Origin: Polyangium jinanense
GTDB taxonomy: Bacteria > Myxococcota > Polyangia > Polyangiales > Polyangiaceae
NCBI RefSeq assembly: GCF_028435365.1
Contig: NZ_JAGTJJ010000028.1
Location: forward strand, 85,444 to 149,443
DNA: 64,000 nt
Direction: 5' to 3'
Of this stretch, positions 17,169-25,627 are shown piece by piece. Each line of letters opens with the position of its first letter. The first letter of the stretch is position 1. The notes beneath the pieces were generated by a model. That model searched no databases. It was not told where the DNA came from and worked only from the letters and a program-made list of their open reading frames with translations. The position numbers were made by a program, and so were the translations under genes.

Positions 17169-17651
17169 GTGAGCACGAATCTTTGCCCATCGTCCTTCGG
17201 CCTCGCAACTTTGCTGATTGGCTGTACGTCACCACGTTCAGCACACGAGTCGGCAAACGCGGCCACGTTGACGTCGCCCCCTGTGCACATGTGCTTCGCT
17301 GAGGAAAAGGGGGCGCCGCTCGTGGGAGCACGCGTGACCTCCGAAGCCTTGCACACCGTCCCCGGTTCCGTATACAAATGGGAAGCAGGCATGCCCGCCG
17401 GACCTGCTCTCCCTGAGGTCATCACCGGGCCCGACGGATGTGGTGAGATCCAATGGCTGTCGCAGCTCGGCTCCGGTCCGACATGGAGTCAGCTGACCGT
17501 GAGGCCCGCGGATCAGGGGGCCGGTGGATGGGGAGCCATCTGCTCGAGGCCACGGACGCCTCCACCTCACCCGGGCGAGGTCGAGGAAGGCAAATCGCTT
17601 CGCTGGCAGGTCACGCCGCAGCATTGTGTTTTGGTGCCTGCACTCGAATGA
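17169..17651 (+). CDS. Small lipoprotein of unknown function
   Basis: A 160-residue protein if read from the GTG at 17169 (AGGGGA seven bases before). It has a short hydrophobic N-terminus with a lipobox-like LLIGC (Cys 19). The mature part contains PLVGARVTSEAL and GPDGCGEIQW, which recalls carboxypeptidase-regulatory or Cna-B-like beta domains. No hit can be claimed. It lies between the tandem repeats and the hairpin cluster. Moderate confidence because of the GTG start and short length. Confidence 0.5.
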   Translation: MSTNLCPSSFGLATLLIGCTSPRSAHESANAATLTSPPVHMCFAEEKGAPLVGARVTSEALHTVPGSVYKWEAGMPAGPALPEVITGPDGCGEIQWLSQLGSGPTWSQLTVRPADQGAGGWGAICSRPRTPPPHPGEVEEGKSLRWQVTPQHCVLVPALE

Positions 17652-17655
17652 GCTT

Positions 17656-17824
17656 TCGATGTTCTAGAGCATCGACCGGTTCGATGCTCGGAAGATCGCG
17701 AAGCGATCTTCCCTCGGGGGGTGAATCGGCCGGGCTTTGCCCGGACGAGAGGGGGACGCGAGGCGTCCCCCTCGGGACAAAAGAGCTAGGACATCGAGCG
17801 GTTGCAAACCGATCGATGTTCTAG
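17656..17824. repeat. Five-hairpin cluster bounded by 12-bp direct repeats
   Basis: TCGATGTTCTAG occurs at 17656-17667 and again at 17813-17824. Between them lie five stem-loops: 17667-17689 (9 bp), 17690-17712 (10 bp, GAA loop), 17730-17744 (6 bp, TTT loop), 17749-17773 (11 bp, GAG loop) and 17786-17824. The last pairs CTAG, a G-T, seven bases, one mismatch and five bases around GCA. The cluster starts 5 bases after a stop codon. The IS element is inserted at the CTAG closing the last stem. Confidence 0.7.
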
Positions 17825-19629
17825 GTGGCTGGTGTTTTTCTCTCCTAAACCATCGCGCGATGGTGTAAGGCGGTGCCATGTCCCGTGGACAAACCCCGAA
17901 GCAGGGCGAGATGTGGAGGTCGACGTCGGCGTACTGCGGAGCGAAGCTGTCGCCGACGTCGATCTACAGCCTGTTGCACCGCGAGTGCCATCGGCTCTTC
18001 CCGGATGAGGCGTTCGCGGACCTGTTCCGGGACATCGGTCGACGCTCGATCCCGCCGCGCATCGTCGCGGTGGTGATGGTGCTGCAGCGGCTGGAGGGGC
18101 TCTCGGACCGGGAAGCGGTCGAGCGGTTCAGCTTCGACATCCGCTGGAAGTACGCGGCCGGCGGGCTCGACTTCGAGTATCCCGGCTTCGTTCATACGGT
18201 CCTGGTCGACATGCGCGAGAGATTGCGGCAGTCGAAGGATCCCGACCGGATCTTTCGCACGGTCCTCGAAGTGGCCAAAGCGGCCGGGCTCGTGGGCCGT
18301 CGACGCGTGCTGGATTCGACGCCGCTGTACGACGCAGTGGCCACGCAGGACACTGTCACGATGATCCGCGCAGCCATTCGTGCCCTGCTTCGCGTGGCTG
18401 GAAATGAGCTTGCTGCGCAGCTGCGCGGGGTTCTGGGGCGGGACGACGATTACAGCACCGCCGGCAAGCCTGCGTGCGATTGGGAGGAGCGAGCCGCACG
18501 CGAGGCGCTGGTGGATGCGCTGGCGCGCGATGCATATGCATTGCTCGCACACCTGGATGGTCGCTCGCTCGCGGTGCCGGTATGCGAGGCGGCGGCGCTC
18601 TTGGCCACGGTCGTGGGACAGGACCTGGAGCAGACCGAAGGCGGCTTCTTCCGCATTGCCCGGCGCGTGGCGCCCGAGCGCGTCATCTCGACGGTCGACC
18701 CGCAGGCGCGCCACGGGCACAAGACGCAGGCTCGCGGCTTCGATGGCTACAAGGGTCATATCGCAATCGACCCGGACTCGGAGATCATCACGTCTTCGAT
18801 CGCCACGCCGGGCAATGCCGCCGATGGCAGCGTGGCCAAAGAGTTGCTGAAGGAAGCGTTGGAGACCGAGACGCGAAAGCAGCACGAGAAGCAAATCGCC
18901 GTTTACGGCGATAGCTCCTACGGCACGGGCGAGGTGCTCGAGCATCTCGAGAGCGCAGGTGCTGCGGCCCATGTGAAGGTGCAGGCCCCTACATCGCCTG
19001 ATGGCCAATTCACCAAGGACGCGTTTCACATGGATCTTGCGAGCGATACGGTCACCTGTCCGGCTGGGCAGCTCGTCCAGATACGCCGCCGAAAGGATGG
19101 CTCAGGGGTAGCGTCTTTCGGTGCGCACTGCGGGAAGTGCCCGCTCGCGGCGTCATGCACGAAATCCAAGCAAGGCCGCAACGTCGCGGTGAATCAGCGA
19201 GAGCATCTGCTGCAGCACGCGCGCACGGAGCAGAAGAGCCCCGCGTGGCGCGCTGGCTATAAAGCCACGCGCCCGAAGGTCGAGCGCAAGCTCGCACATC
19301 TGATGAGACGAAGGCACGGCGGACGTCGAGTACGCGTACGCGGCACCGAGCGAGTCACGCGCGACTTCACGATGCTCTGCGCCGCGGAGAACCTCCGACG
19401 GCTCGCCGCGCTGGGGCTGCGGCACGACAAGCGGTCGAGAACGCGCTGGGCCGTGTGACCGGGGGCAGGGGGCGCCCCGCACACCCCCGCCCCCGCCACG
19501 GAAGACCAGAAGACGATCCGAACCATTATCAGCCGTCAGGTGACCTGTCCGATATGCACCCTGGCGGCCATGGGAACACGAGCGGCCACGACCTCTTCGA
19601 CGGGCTCGCGATCGACACCAGCCACCTAG
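17821..19629 (+). mobile_element. IS1182-family-like insertion sequence
   Basis: CTAGGTGGCTGGTGT at 17821-17835 is exactly inverted at 19615-19629, giving 15-bp terminal inverted repeats. The outer CTAG on each side is itself a palindrome and can be read as a 4-bp target duplication, leaving an element of about 1.8 kb. A single intact transposase fills it. The left target is the base of a hairpin, in line with a preference for palindromic sites. Ends and gene are intact, so the insertion looks recent. Confidence 0.8.
17878..19458 (+). CDS. IS1182-like DDE transposase
   Basis: A 526-residue transposase. The N-terminal part (about 1-110) has the DUF772-like dimerisation/DNA-binding region (QRLEGLSDREAVERFSFDIRWK). 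The RNase H-like catalytic domain shows VLDSTPLYDA (first Asp), then DPQARHGHK...GYKGHIAID and VYGDSSYGTGEVLEHLE (second Asp region). A Cys-containing segment (CGKCPLAASC) and HR..RKVER-type end follow, as in the IS1182 group. It is full length with no interruptions and probably functional. It lies inside 15-bp terminal repeats. Confidence 0.9.
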   Translation: MSRGQTPKQGEMWRSTSAYCGAKLSPTSIYSLLHRECHRLFPDEAFADLFRDIGRRSIPPRIVAVVMVLQRLEGLSDREAVERFSFDIRWKYAAGGLDFEYPGFVHTVLVDMRERLRQSKDPDRIFRTVLEVAKAAGLVGRRRVLDSTPLYDAVATQDTVTMIRAAIRALLRVAGNELAAQLRGVLGRDDDYSTAGKPACDWEERAAREALVDALARDAYALLAHLDGRSLAVPVCEAAALLATVVGQDLEQTEGGFFRIARRVAPERVISTVDPQARHGHKTQARGFDGYKGHIAIDPDSEIITSSIATPGNAADGSVAKELLKEALETETRKQHEKQIAVYGDSSYGTGEVLEHLESAGAAAHVKVQAPTSPDGQFTKDAFHMDLASDTVTCPAGQLVQIRRRKDGSGVASFGAHCGKCPLAASCTKSKQGRNVAVNQREHLLQHARTEQKSPAWRAGYKATRPKVERKLAHLMRRRHGGRRVRVRGTERVTRDFTMLCAAENLRRLAALGLRHDKRSRTRWAV

Positions 19630-19660
19630 GTCGCGTTCAGGTCCACGAAGCGGAGGAAGA

Positions 19661-20266
19661 TCACGGGCTCGACCATCGAACGTCGGCCGGTAGCTCCACG
19701 CAACTCGTGCTCGGCGGCAAACCCTGACGGGCCCCCGGCGCCGCCGTCTCGCCTGCATACGCCCTGCAGAGCACGTGTCGCTCCTTCCAGACCAGCTCGC
19801 ACGAGGGCCTGATCTCGCGCGCGCCGGTCTCGGGGGCGGGGTCGCCGCAACGGTACCGTGCGATCGACCGATCGCCATAGGAATCGAGGCGCGCGTCTTC
19901 GTAATAACGAACCTCGCACCCAGCCTTGTCGGCATCCGTGGTGACGACCGCTGACCAATAAAACGGCCCGCTATCGACGCCGTCGTACGAGCCATCCACG
20001 CGCGCGGGTCGGCAGGTGCGGAACGCATGGGCGAGGCAGCGCCGGGGCTCGCTGTCGTGCTGGACGAGCTCGTCGTACGAGCTCGCGACCTCACCGCAGT
20101 CGAGCACCGGCGACGTCACCGCCCCGCCGAGATCCTCAGCCACGGTTTGCCGAAACGAGCGCAACACCTGTTCCCGTCGGGATGGCGTCCCCGCGCACGC
20201 CGCCGCCAGCGCGAGCGCCACGCCGGTGCCAGCGAGTAGGGTCGCGCTGCGAGGTCCGGATGCCAT
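19661..20266 (-). CDS. Lipoprotein of unknown function
   Basis: A 201-residue lipoprotein (Cys 24 after an Ala/Leu-rich segment). I used the ATG at 20266; a GTG two codons earlier is possible. The mature part contains seven further Cys and a WSAVVTTDADKAGCEVRYYED segment, suggesting a small disulphide-stabilised domain. The family is not recognised. Its 3' end is only 32 bases from the right end of the insertion sequence, and the C-terminus appears complete. A perfect AT-rich palindrome lies 64 bases upstream of the start. Confidence 0.65.
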   Translation of the reverse strand: MASGPRSATLLAGTGVALALAAACAGTPSRREQVLRSFRQTVAEDLGGAVTSPVLDCGEVASSYDELVQHDSEPRRCLAHAFRTCRPARVDGSYDGVDSGPFYWSAVVTTDADKAGCEVRYYEDARLDSYGDRSIARYRCGDPAPETGAREIRPSCELVWKERHVLCRAYAGETAAPGARQGLPPSTSCVELPADVRWSSP

Positions 20267-20329
20267 GACCACCTGTTACCGCACCGCCGTCTGGCGCGGC
20301 AGTTGAAAAACGCGGCGCGGGTGACGATT

Positions 20330-20348
20330 ATGTTTTCAATGAAAACAT
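20330..20348. promoter_or_regulatory. AT-rich perfect palindrome
   Basis: ATGTTTTC and GAAAACAT form 8-bp arms around AAT in otherwise very GC-rich DNA. The stop codon of the PLP-enzyme gene lies inside it. It is 64 bases upstream of the minus-strand lipoprotein gene at 20266 and could be an operator or promoter element for that gene. There is no T-tract, so it is not a normal terminator. Confidence 0.35.
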
Positions 20349-21553
20349 TCCCCTGCGCCGCGGTAGGTGAGCGCGTGGGCCTCGACGCGGTCGCCGCGGA
20401 CGAGGAGGTAGTCGCGGAAAAACGTGGCGAGCTCGCCGGCCTTGGCGTGGCGGAAGAAGACGGGATCGCCGGGCGCGAGTTTTACGTGAGGCGGGACGGC
20501 GAGCGGGGTCTGGACCTCGCCGGCGCCTTCGAGATCGAGCAAGGAGAGGCCTTCGGGTAGGTACGGAATCGGGAGGCGATCCGGGCCGGCGGCGCCCGAG
20601 GCGACGAGGCCACCGCCCTGGCACGTGACGAAGCCGGGCGCAGGTTTCCGTGTCACCTGGAGGGCGAAGAAGGCGGCCGGCTCGGGGCGGAAATCGTCGT
20701 AATGGTCGAAGAGGTGGCTGCCGAGGAAGCCGGAGCCGACGGTGATTTCGGTGAGGGAAGGGTCGGCGAGGGACGAGGCGGCGCTGCCGGTGCCGCCGCC
20801 GTTGAAGAGGGGAATCGGGAGGCGGCGGCGCTCGAATTCGGCGGTGATTTCGTGCCTCAGCGTGGTGACGGCGGCGCAGGCGATTCGCTTCAGGGCGCGT
20901 TTGGCACCGGGCGGGAGAGGGCCGAGCGGGGTCTGGTCGGGCGTCCCGGCGATGTGCGCCTCGTAGCCGAGCAGGCCCGCGAATTCGAGGTGGCGGGACG
21001 AGGCCACGCGCTCGGCGAAATCGGCGACGCCGCGGGCCTCGTGGAGGGGGCTGCGGCGGACGCCGAGATGCACGCGGCCGCCGAGGCGGCGGAGGGAGAC
21101 GTCGATGTCGACGACGACCGGAATGCGGACGCCGTAGGGCGCGGCGGCGGCTTCGAGGACGTCGAGGTGGATGGGCTCCTCGACGGCGATGGAGACACGT
21201 TTTCCTTCGCGGTTCGTCTCGGCGAGCAGGCGCGCGTCGGCGGGCTGGGCCGTGGGGTATGCGACGAGTATGTCGTCGAAGCCCTGCGCCGCGAGGTAAC
21301 GTGCCTCGGCAGGAGCATACGCCATGAGGCCGCGGAACGAGGGGCCGCCGCGGTGCAGGATGTGGCGGACGAGATCGACGGATCGAACGGATTTCGTGCC
21401 GATCCGGAGCGTTTTTCCGGGGCTTTCGCGCACGAGCGAAAGGACGGCGTCGACATTCGCGTCGACGGCGTCGAGATCCACGAGCGCGACGGGCAAGGCC
21501 TCGCCGGCGAGGGTTTTTCGGTAACGATCGTAGCGGTGCTGGTGGGTTTCCAT
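20336..21553 (-). CDS. PLP-dependent amino acid deaminase/aldolase (alanine-racemase fold)
   Basis: A 405-residue fold-type III PLP enzyme. The cofactor lysine is Lys54 in RIGTKSVRS, in the position expected for D-threonine aldolase and D-serine dehydratase relatives. A TIM-barrel N-terminal part (about 20-260) is followed by the C-terminal beta domain. That domain contains FVTCQGGGLVAS and GDPVFFRHAKAGEL, the latter probably including metal/PLP ligands. The ATG at 21553 begins METHQH. The gene lies 4 bases after a lipoprotein hydrolase on the same strand. The substrate is not known; D-amino acids are likely. Confidence 0.85.
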   Translation of the reverse strand: METHQHRYDRYRKTLAGEALPVALVDLDAVDANVDAVLSLVRESPGKTLRIGTKSVRSVDLVRHILHRGGPSFRGLMAYAPAEARYLAAQGFDDILVAYPTAQPADARLLAETNREGKRVSIAVEEPIHLDVLEAAAAPYGVRIPVVVDIDVSLRRLGGRVHLGVRRSPLHEARGVADFAERVASSRHLEFAGLLGYEAHIAGTPDQTPLGPLPPGAKRALKRIACAAVTTLRHEITAEFERRRLPIPLFNGGGTGSAASSLADPSLTEITVGSGFLGSHLFDHYDDFRPEPAAFFALQVTRKPAPGFVTCQGGGLVASGAAGPDRLPIPYLPEGLSLLDLEGAGEVQTPLAVPPHVKLAPGDPVFFRHAKAGELATFFRDYLLVRGDRVEAHALTYRGAGECFH

Positions 21554-21557
21554 GGCG

Positions 21558-23618
21558 TCAATCACAAGCCGCGCTGACGGGCGCCGCCGTCGGGACACGC
21601 GGGGTGCCCTTCGCAAAACTTTCGAGGAAACATTGCATCTGGTGTTTCGGGGGCTCGGTCTGGAAGACGACCTCGTGCCCGTCCTCGACGCCGTCTTCCG
21701 GATGTTGCACGACGACCGCGGTGGCCCCGTCGACGTTGCCCGACGCGGGCAGGGGGATTTCCGCGCGGCCGCCGAGCGAGAGGAGCGCGGAGAGCGGGGG
21801 GTAGACGGCGAGCTCGGGGTGCGAGGCGTCGAGTGGCGAGCCGGCGAGGTCGAGGCCGAGCGAGAGGCTCATCGGGTTCGCGATGGGCGGCAGGATGTAA
21901 TGGTCGACGATGCCCTGCATCATGAGGACATGCCGCGGCGGGCCCTCGCTCTCGCGCAGGATCCGCGAGGCGTACGGCTGCACGTCGGCGGGCTCGCCGG
22001 CCCATTGCAGGAGGTTCAGGAGCGGATCGACCTCGGTGAGCGTGTACCCCGTGCCGCTGACGCCGACGAGGGACTCGGCGAGCGGGCGCGTGGCGAGCGG
22101 TTTTTGCTTGTGAACGATGTTCGCGAGGAAGCTCGCGCCCGCGCCGCTCAGGAGCAAGGCACGGACGCGTGGCTCGAAGGCCGCGGTGAGCGGGACGATC
22201 GAGGCGCCCATCGAATGGCCCATGAGGGCGAGGGTCTCCGTGTCGAAACGAGCTTTTCCGCCGGCCGCGTCCGCGCCGGGGCAATCGGCGACGTCGATTT
22301 CGAGCGCGCCGAGGATATGCGTGAGCAGGCCGAGCTCGGCGGCGGATTGGCGGATGTTGTCGCGGAGGGCGACGGGGTTTCCCACGTTGAAGACGAGGAA
22401 CTGCTCGTCGCCGCCGGTCTTGTTGCGCAGGCCGCCGTGAGGGCCGTCGGCGCTGGCGCCCGCGAAGCCAGCGCGGGCGAAGGTGAGCGCGGGGCCGGTG
22501 CCAGGCTCGAGCGCAGGTCCGCCCGGTTCGGCGCGGACGCCGCGATCGACGAGGGGACGCTCGCCGCCCGCGCCCGTGCGCGAGAAAAGGACGATGGGGT
22601 ATCCGGCCGGCGGCATGGGGCGGCGCGGGACGGTGACGACGAAGTTTGCGTCTTCGTACCGCTGGAGCATGGGGTTGCCCGCGGTGTCGAAGACCCAGTT
22701 GCCGCCCGCCGAGGTATACGGGGGTTCCCCGCTTTGATATACGGGCAAACCCATCGTGGTTTCGTACACGCAATACGCGTCGAAGACCTCGTTCCGTACG
22801 AACGGTGAAGACGGCGCGGGGAGCGGCTCCGCGAGCATGGCCTCGGCGACACGCGCATAATCGTCGATTGGCGTGGCCGTGGTGAAAACCGTGAGCGCGG
22901 CGATCTCGTCCGCCGGAATGCCCGCCTCGGCGAGGGCCGTGAGCGCCTTCGTGTAGGTCGCGAGTGCCTCCTCGGACATGCCGGCCGGGGCTTTGCCGGC
23001 GCGCAAATCCGCCATCGCCGGGGAGACGCCGAGCGGGGCGCCATCGCGATCCGCGAGAGATGTCCGGACGACGGCCGCATACGTGGTGTTCGGCCGCAGC
23101 GGGACCCCTTGCACGGGGAGGAGGGCGAGCAGGTTGGGCGCGCCGTACGGGCCACCGTCTTCGAGGAAATGGGCGGAGATGGGGGAACGGCGAAGGGAAT
23201 CGGGACCGGACGCGGAGACGTCGAGGAGGAGGGCAGGGGCCTCGGGCGCGAGGCTGTCCACGGGCGCGAGGAGCTCGCCCGCGGGCAAGGGTCCGTCGAG
23301 GCCGAAGTAGACGGCCGTGGTGGTGCCGAAGCCGCGGACGTCGCCGGCGAGGTCGATCATCTGCGCGGCGATGCCGTTGTTCGAGGGGTTCGGGAAGGCC
23401 GAGAGGTCGGCCGTGCCGCTCGCCGTGAGGCGCGCGTCGCTCGGGAAGGGCGCGCCGAAGAAGCCGCTCTCGCCGGTGAAGTCGAGGGCGATGCGGGTGC
23501 GCCGCGGGGCCGGAGGGTTCGTCCCCGAGGGGCCGCAGCCAAGGCCCGTTGCGGCGAGGACCAAGGCGGCGGCCGAGAGGTGTGCGGAGACGCGTGGGCG
23601 GGCGAACGCGCGCGGCAT
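21558..23618 (-). CDS. Lipoprotein alpha/beta-hydrolase
   Basis: A 686-residue lipoprotein (Cys 28, GLGCG). The N-terminal half resembles the beta-rich region of secreted bacterial lipases that precedes the hydrolase fold (SADARL-like start, FPSDARL and SGTADLS segments). The second half contains the nucleophile elbow LMGHSMGASIV (G-x-S-x-G). A likely acid/His region lies near DHYILPPIANP. It is probably an envelope-bound esterase or lipase. The frame is open further upstream, but the lipobox fixes the start at 23618. It is followed 4 bases later by the PLP enzyme. Confidence 0.8.
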   Translation of the reverse strand: MPRAFARPRVSAHLSAAALVLAATGLGCGPSGTNPPAPRRTRIALDFTGESGFFGAPFPSDARLTASGTADLSAFPNPSNNGIAAQMIDLAGDVRGFGTTTAVYFGLDGPLPAGELLAPVDSLAPEAPALLLDVSASGPDSLRRSPISAHFLEDGGPYGAPNLLALLPVQGVPLRPNTTYAAVVRTSLADRDGAPLGVSPAMADLRAGKAPAGMSEEALATYTKALTALAEAGIPADEIAALTVFTTATPIDDYARVAEAMLAEPLPAPSSPFVRNEVFDAYCVYETTMGLPVYQSGEPPYTSAGGNWVFDTAGNPMLQRYEDANFVVTVPRRPMPPAGYPIVLFSRTGAGGERPLVDRGVRAEPGGPALEPGTGPALTFARAGFAGASADGPHGGLRNKTGGDEQFLVFNVGNPVALRDNIRQSAAELGLLTHILGALEIDVADCPGADAAGGKARFDTETLALMGHSMGASIVPLTAAFEPRVRALLLSGAGASFLANIVHKQKPLATRPLAESLVGVSGTGYTLTEVDPLLNLLQWAGEPADVQPYASRILRESEGPPRHVLMMQGIVDHYILPPIANPMSLSLGLDLAGSPLDASHPELAVYPPLSALLSLGGRAEIPLPASGNVDGATAVVVQHPEDGVEDGHEVVFQTEPPKHQMQCFLESFAKGTPRVPTAAPVSAACD

Positions 23619-23658
23619 GAAGGCCACTTTCGCCGTGGCCGGCGCGCGTGTCCAGGCT

Positions 23659-25416
23659 TCAGCGCGTGAGGAAATGGTTGCGGAAGCGGCGCGGGGGCTC
23701 GTCGCCGCCGAGCGGACCACGGCCGCGGGGCCGAGGCGCCGGGCGTGCGTGCGTGTCGCCGTTCGATTCGGGCATGGGCCGGATGCGGACGCGCGGATCC
23801 CGTTCGTCCGGACGCGCCGCCGAGCGGGCGAAGTCCGAGGCGACGGGCGTCGCGACCTCGACGCTCGACGAGAAGTCGCCGACGTGAATGGCGCCAACCT
23901 GATCGCTGCGAATGCCGCCACGCCGGCACACGAGCGCGAGGAGCCGGCGCGCATCGGCGCCGTGCCGGCCGCCCCAGCTCACCTGGAACGGGACGAACGC
24001 GCCAGCGTTCGGCGCGTTTCGCGGGGAACGAGGCTCCGGGGGGCGGCGCGGGAGCGGCTCGTGCGGGACGAGCGGCGTGACGGGCAGCGGCGCCGCAGGG
24101 CCGGTGTGGCGCGAGCGGGCGAGCAGCGTGGTGACGAGCACGGCCGGATCCATGTCGGCGAGCAAGGACGCCGCGAGGGCCTGGAGCCGCGGATCGGCAG
24201 GCTCGGCCGCGGGGGCGCGGAGCTCGGCGGCGAGACGCACGTCAGCCTCGCGAAGAACGTCCTCGGGCGAGGGCGCGGCCGACCAGGTGGCGCGGATGCC
24301 GGCGCCGCGGAAGAGGCGAGCCACGTAGTCGCGGGCCTGCGGCGGGACGAGCATCACGCTCGTGCCCTTGCGCCCGGCCCGGCCGGTGCGGCCGCTCCGA
24401 TGGGTGAAGGTCTCCGGATCGCTCGGAGGATCGGCGTGGATGACGCGGCCGACGTCGGGGATGTCGAGCCCACGCGCAGCCACGTCGGTCGCGACGAGCG
24501 TGGTCACGGCGCCCGAGCGGAAGGCCGCGAGGGTGCGGGTGCGCTCGCGCTGCTCGAGCTCGCCGCTCAGCGCGCGCGCCGAAAAACCGGCCTGCCCGAG
24601 CCGCTCGGCGAGCTCGGAGGCGCCCTCGCGGGTGCGGACGAAGACGAGCGCGCGCTCCGTGGGCGCGAGGAGGAGCAGGTTCACGACTGCGGCGTCGCGG
24701 TCATCGGGTTTGACGAGGTGCGCGACGTGCGTGATGTCCTGGTTCGCCTCGCCGAGGCTCGTGCCCTCGACAGCGACGGCGTCCTTCTGGTAGCGGTTCG
24801 CCAGGGCCGAGACCTCGCGCGAAAATGTGGCCGCGACGAGGTGGGTGCGGCGCTCCTCGGGCATCTTGCCGAGGATGGTCTCGAGCTCCTCGCGGAAGCC
24901 CATGTCGAGCATCTGATCGGCCTCGTCGAGCACGGCCGCGCAGACGCGCGAGGGATCGATCGCGCCACGCTCGAGGTGGTCGACGAGACGACCGGGCGTG
25001 CCCACGACGACGAGCGGGCCCTGCCGGAGGTTGTAGAGCTCCTGCGGGATGCTGGTCCCGCCGGTGACGGCGCAGACGGTGGCGCCGAGGGGCCGGAAGA
25101 GCCACGAGAGCTCACGGGCGAGCTGGGCGGCGAGCTCGCGCGTCGGAGCGATCACGATCGTGGCAGGCGTGGCCGCGCCAGACGGTGCGGACGCCGGGGC
25201 CGCGCTCGCCCGCTCGGCCAGGATGCGCTCGAGGTCGGGGGCGAGGACGAGGCCGATGGCGACAGTCTTGCCCGAGCCGGTCTGCGAGAAGAGGCGCAGG
25301 TCGCGCCCCGCGTGGGCCGGGTCGAGGACGGCTTGCTGAATCGGGGTGAGGGTCGTGTAACCGCGGCTCTGGAAGGCAGCCGCGAGTGCAGGGGAAAGGG
25401 TGTCGATTTCGGTCAT
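23659..25416 (-). CDS. DEAD-box RNA helicase with DbpA-type RNA-binding domain
   Basis: A 585-residue ATP-dependent RNA helicase. Motifs: TPIQ (24-27), SQTGSGKT (44-51), PTRELA (91-96), TPGR, DEAD (164-167), ATFS in place of the usual SAT (about 196-199), ATDVAARGLD and HRSGRTGR (339-346). A C-terminal domain at about 475-545 (VPFQVSWGGRHGADARRLL ...) matches the DbpA/CsdA RNA-recognition fold, followed by an Arg/Pro-rich tail. It likely acts in rRNA maturation or cold-shock RNA unwinding. It lies 40 bases upstream of the hydrolase gene on the same strand. Confidence 0.9.
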   Translation of the reverse strand: MTEIDTLSPALAAAFQSRGYTTLTPIQQAVLDPAHAGRDLRLFSQTGSGKTVAIGLVLAPDLERILAERASAAPASAPSGAATPATIVIAPTRELAAQLARELSWLFRPLGATVCAVTGGTSIPQELYNLRQGPLVVVGTPGRLVDHLERGAIDPSRVCAAVLDEADQMLDMGFREELETILGKMPEERRTHLVAATFSREVSALANRYQKDAVAVEGTSLGEANQDITHVAHLVKPDDRDAAVVNLLLLAPTERALVFVRTREGASELAERLGQAGFSARALSGELEQRERTRTLAAFRSGAVTTLVATDVAARGLDIPDVGRVIHADPPSDPETFTHRSGRTGRAGRKGTSVMLVPPQARDYVARLFRGAGIRATWSAAPSPEDVLREADVRLAAELRAPAAEPADPRLQALAASLLADMDPAVLVTTLLARSRHTGPAAPLPVTPLVPHEPLPRRPPEPRSPRNAPNAGAFVPFQVSWGGRHGADARRLLALVCRRGGIRSDQVGAIHVGDFSSSVEVATPVASDFARSAARPDERDPRVRIRPMPESNGDTHARPAPRPRGRGPLGGDEPPRRFRNHFLTR

Positions 25417-25627
25417 CGGATGCGAGCGGGGCAAGGAGCTCGGTTCGTCCGAGCGGCGCCCCCATGTAGAAAGGCGCGCACCGTAGCAGGTCGGACGACC
25501 GATTGCCCGGAGTTTCGTCCGCCACACCGCGTCGAACCCCCGGGCCGAGAGCGTCCGGCCGCTCGGACGTGGCACTTGTGATGCAATCCGCGGCTCTCTC
25601 CGGGTGCACGACGCGGAAGGAGAGACC

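Noticed and set aside
19626..19958. Alternative minus-strand frame next to the IS end
   Set aside because: It overlaps the better-supported lipoprotein gene and has no signal, start context or family resemblance.
23619..23954. N-terminal extension of the lipoprotein hydrolase
   Set aside because: It lies inside the helicase gene and would bury the signal peptide; the lipobox sets the start at 23618.
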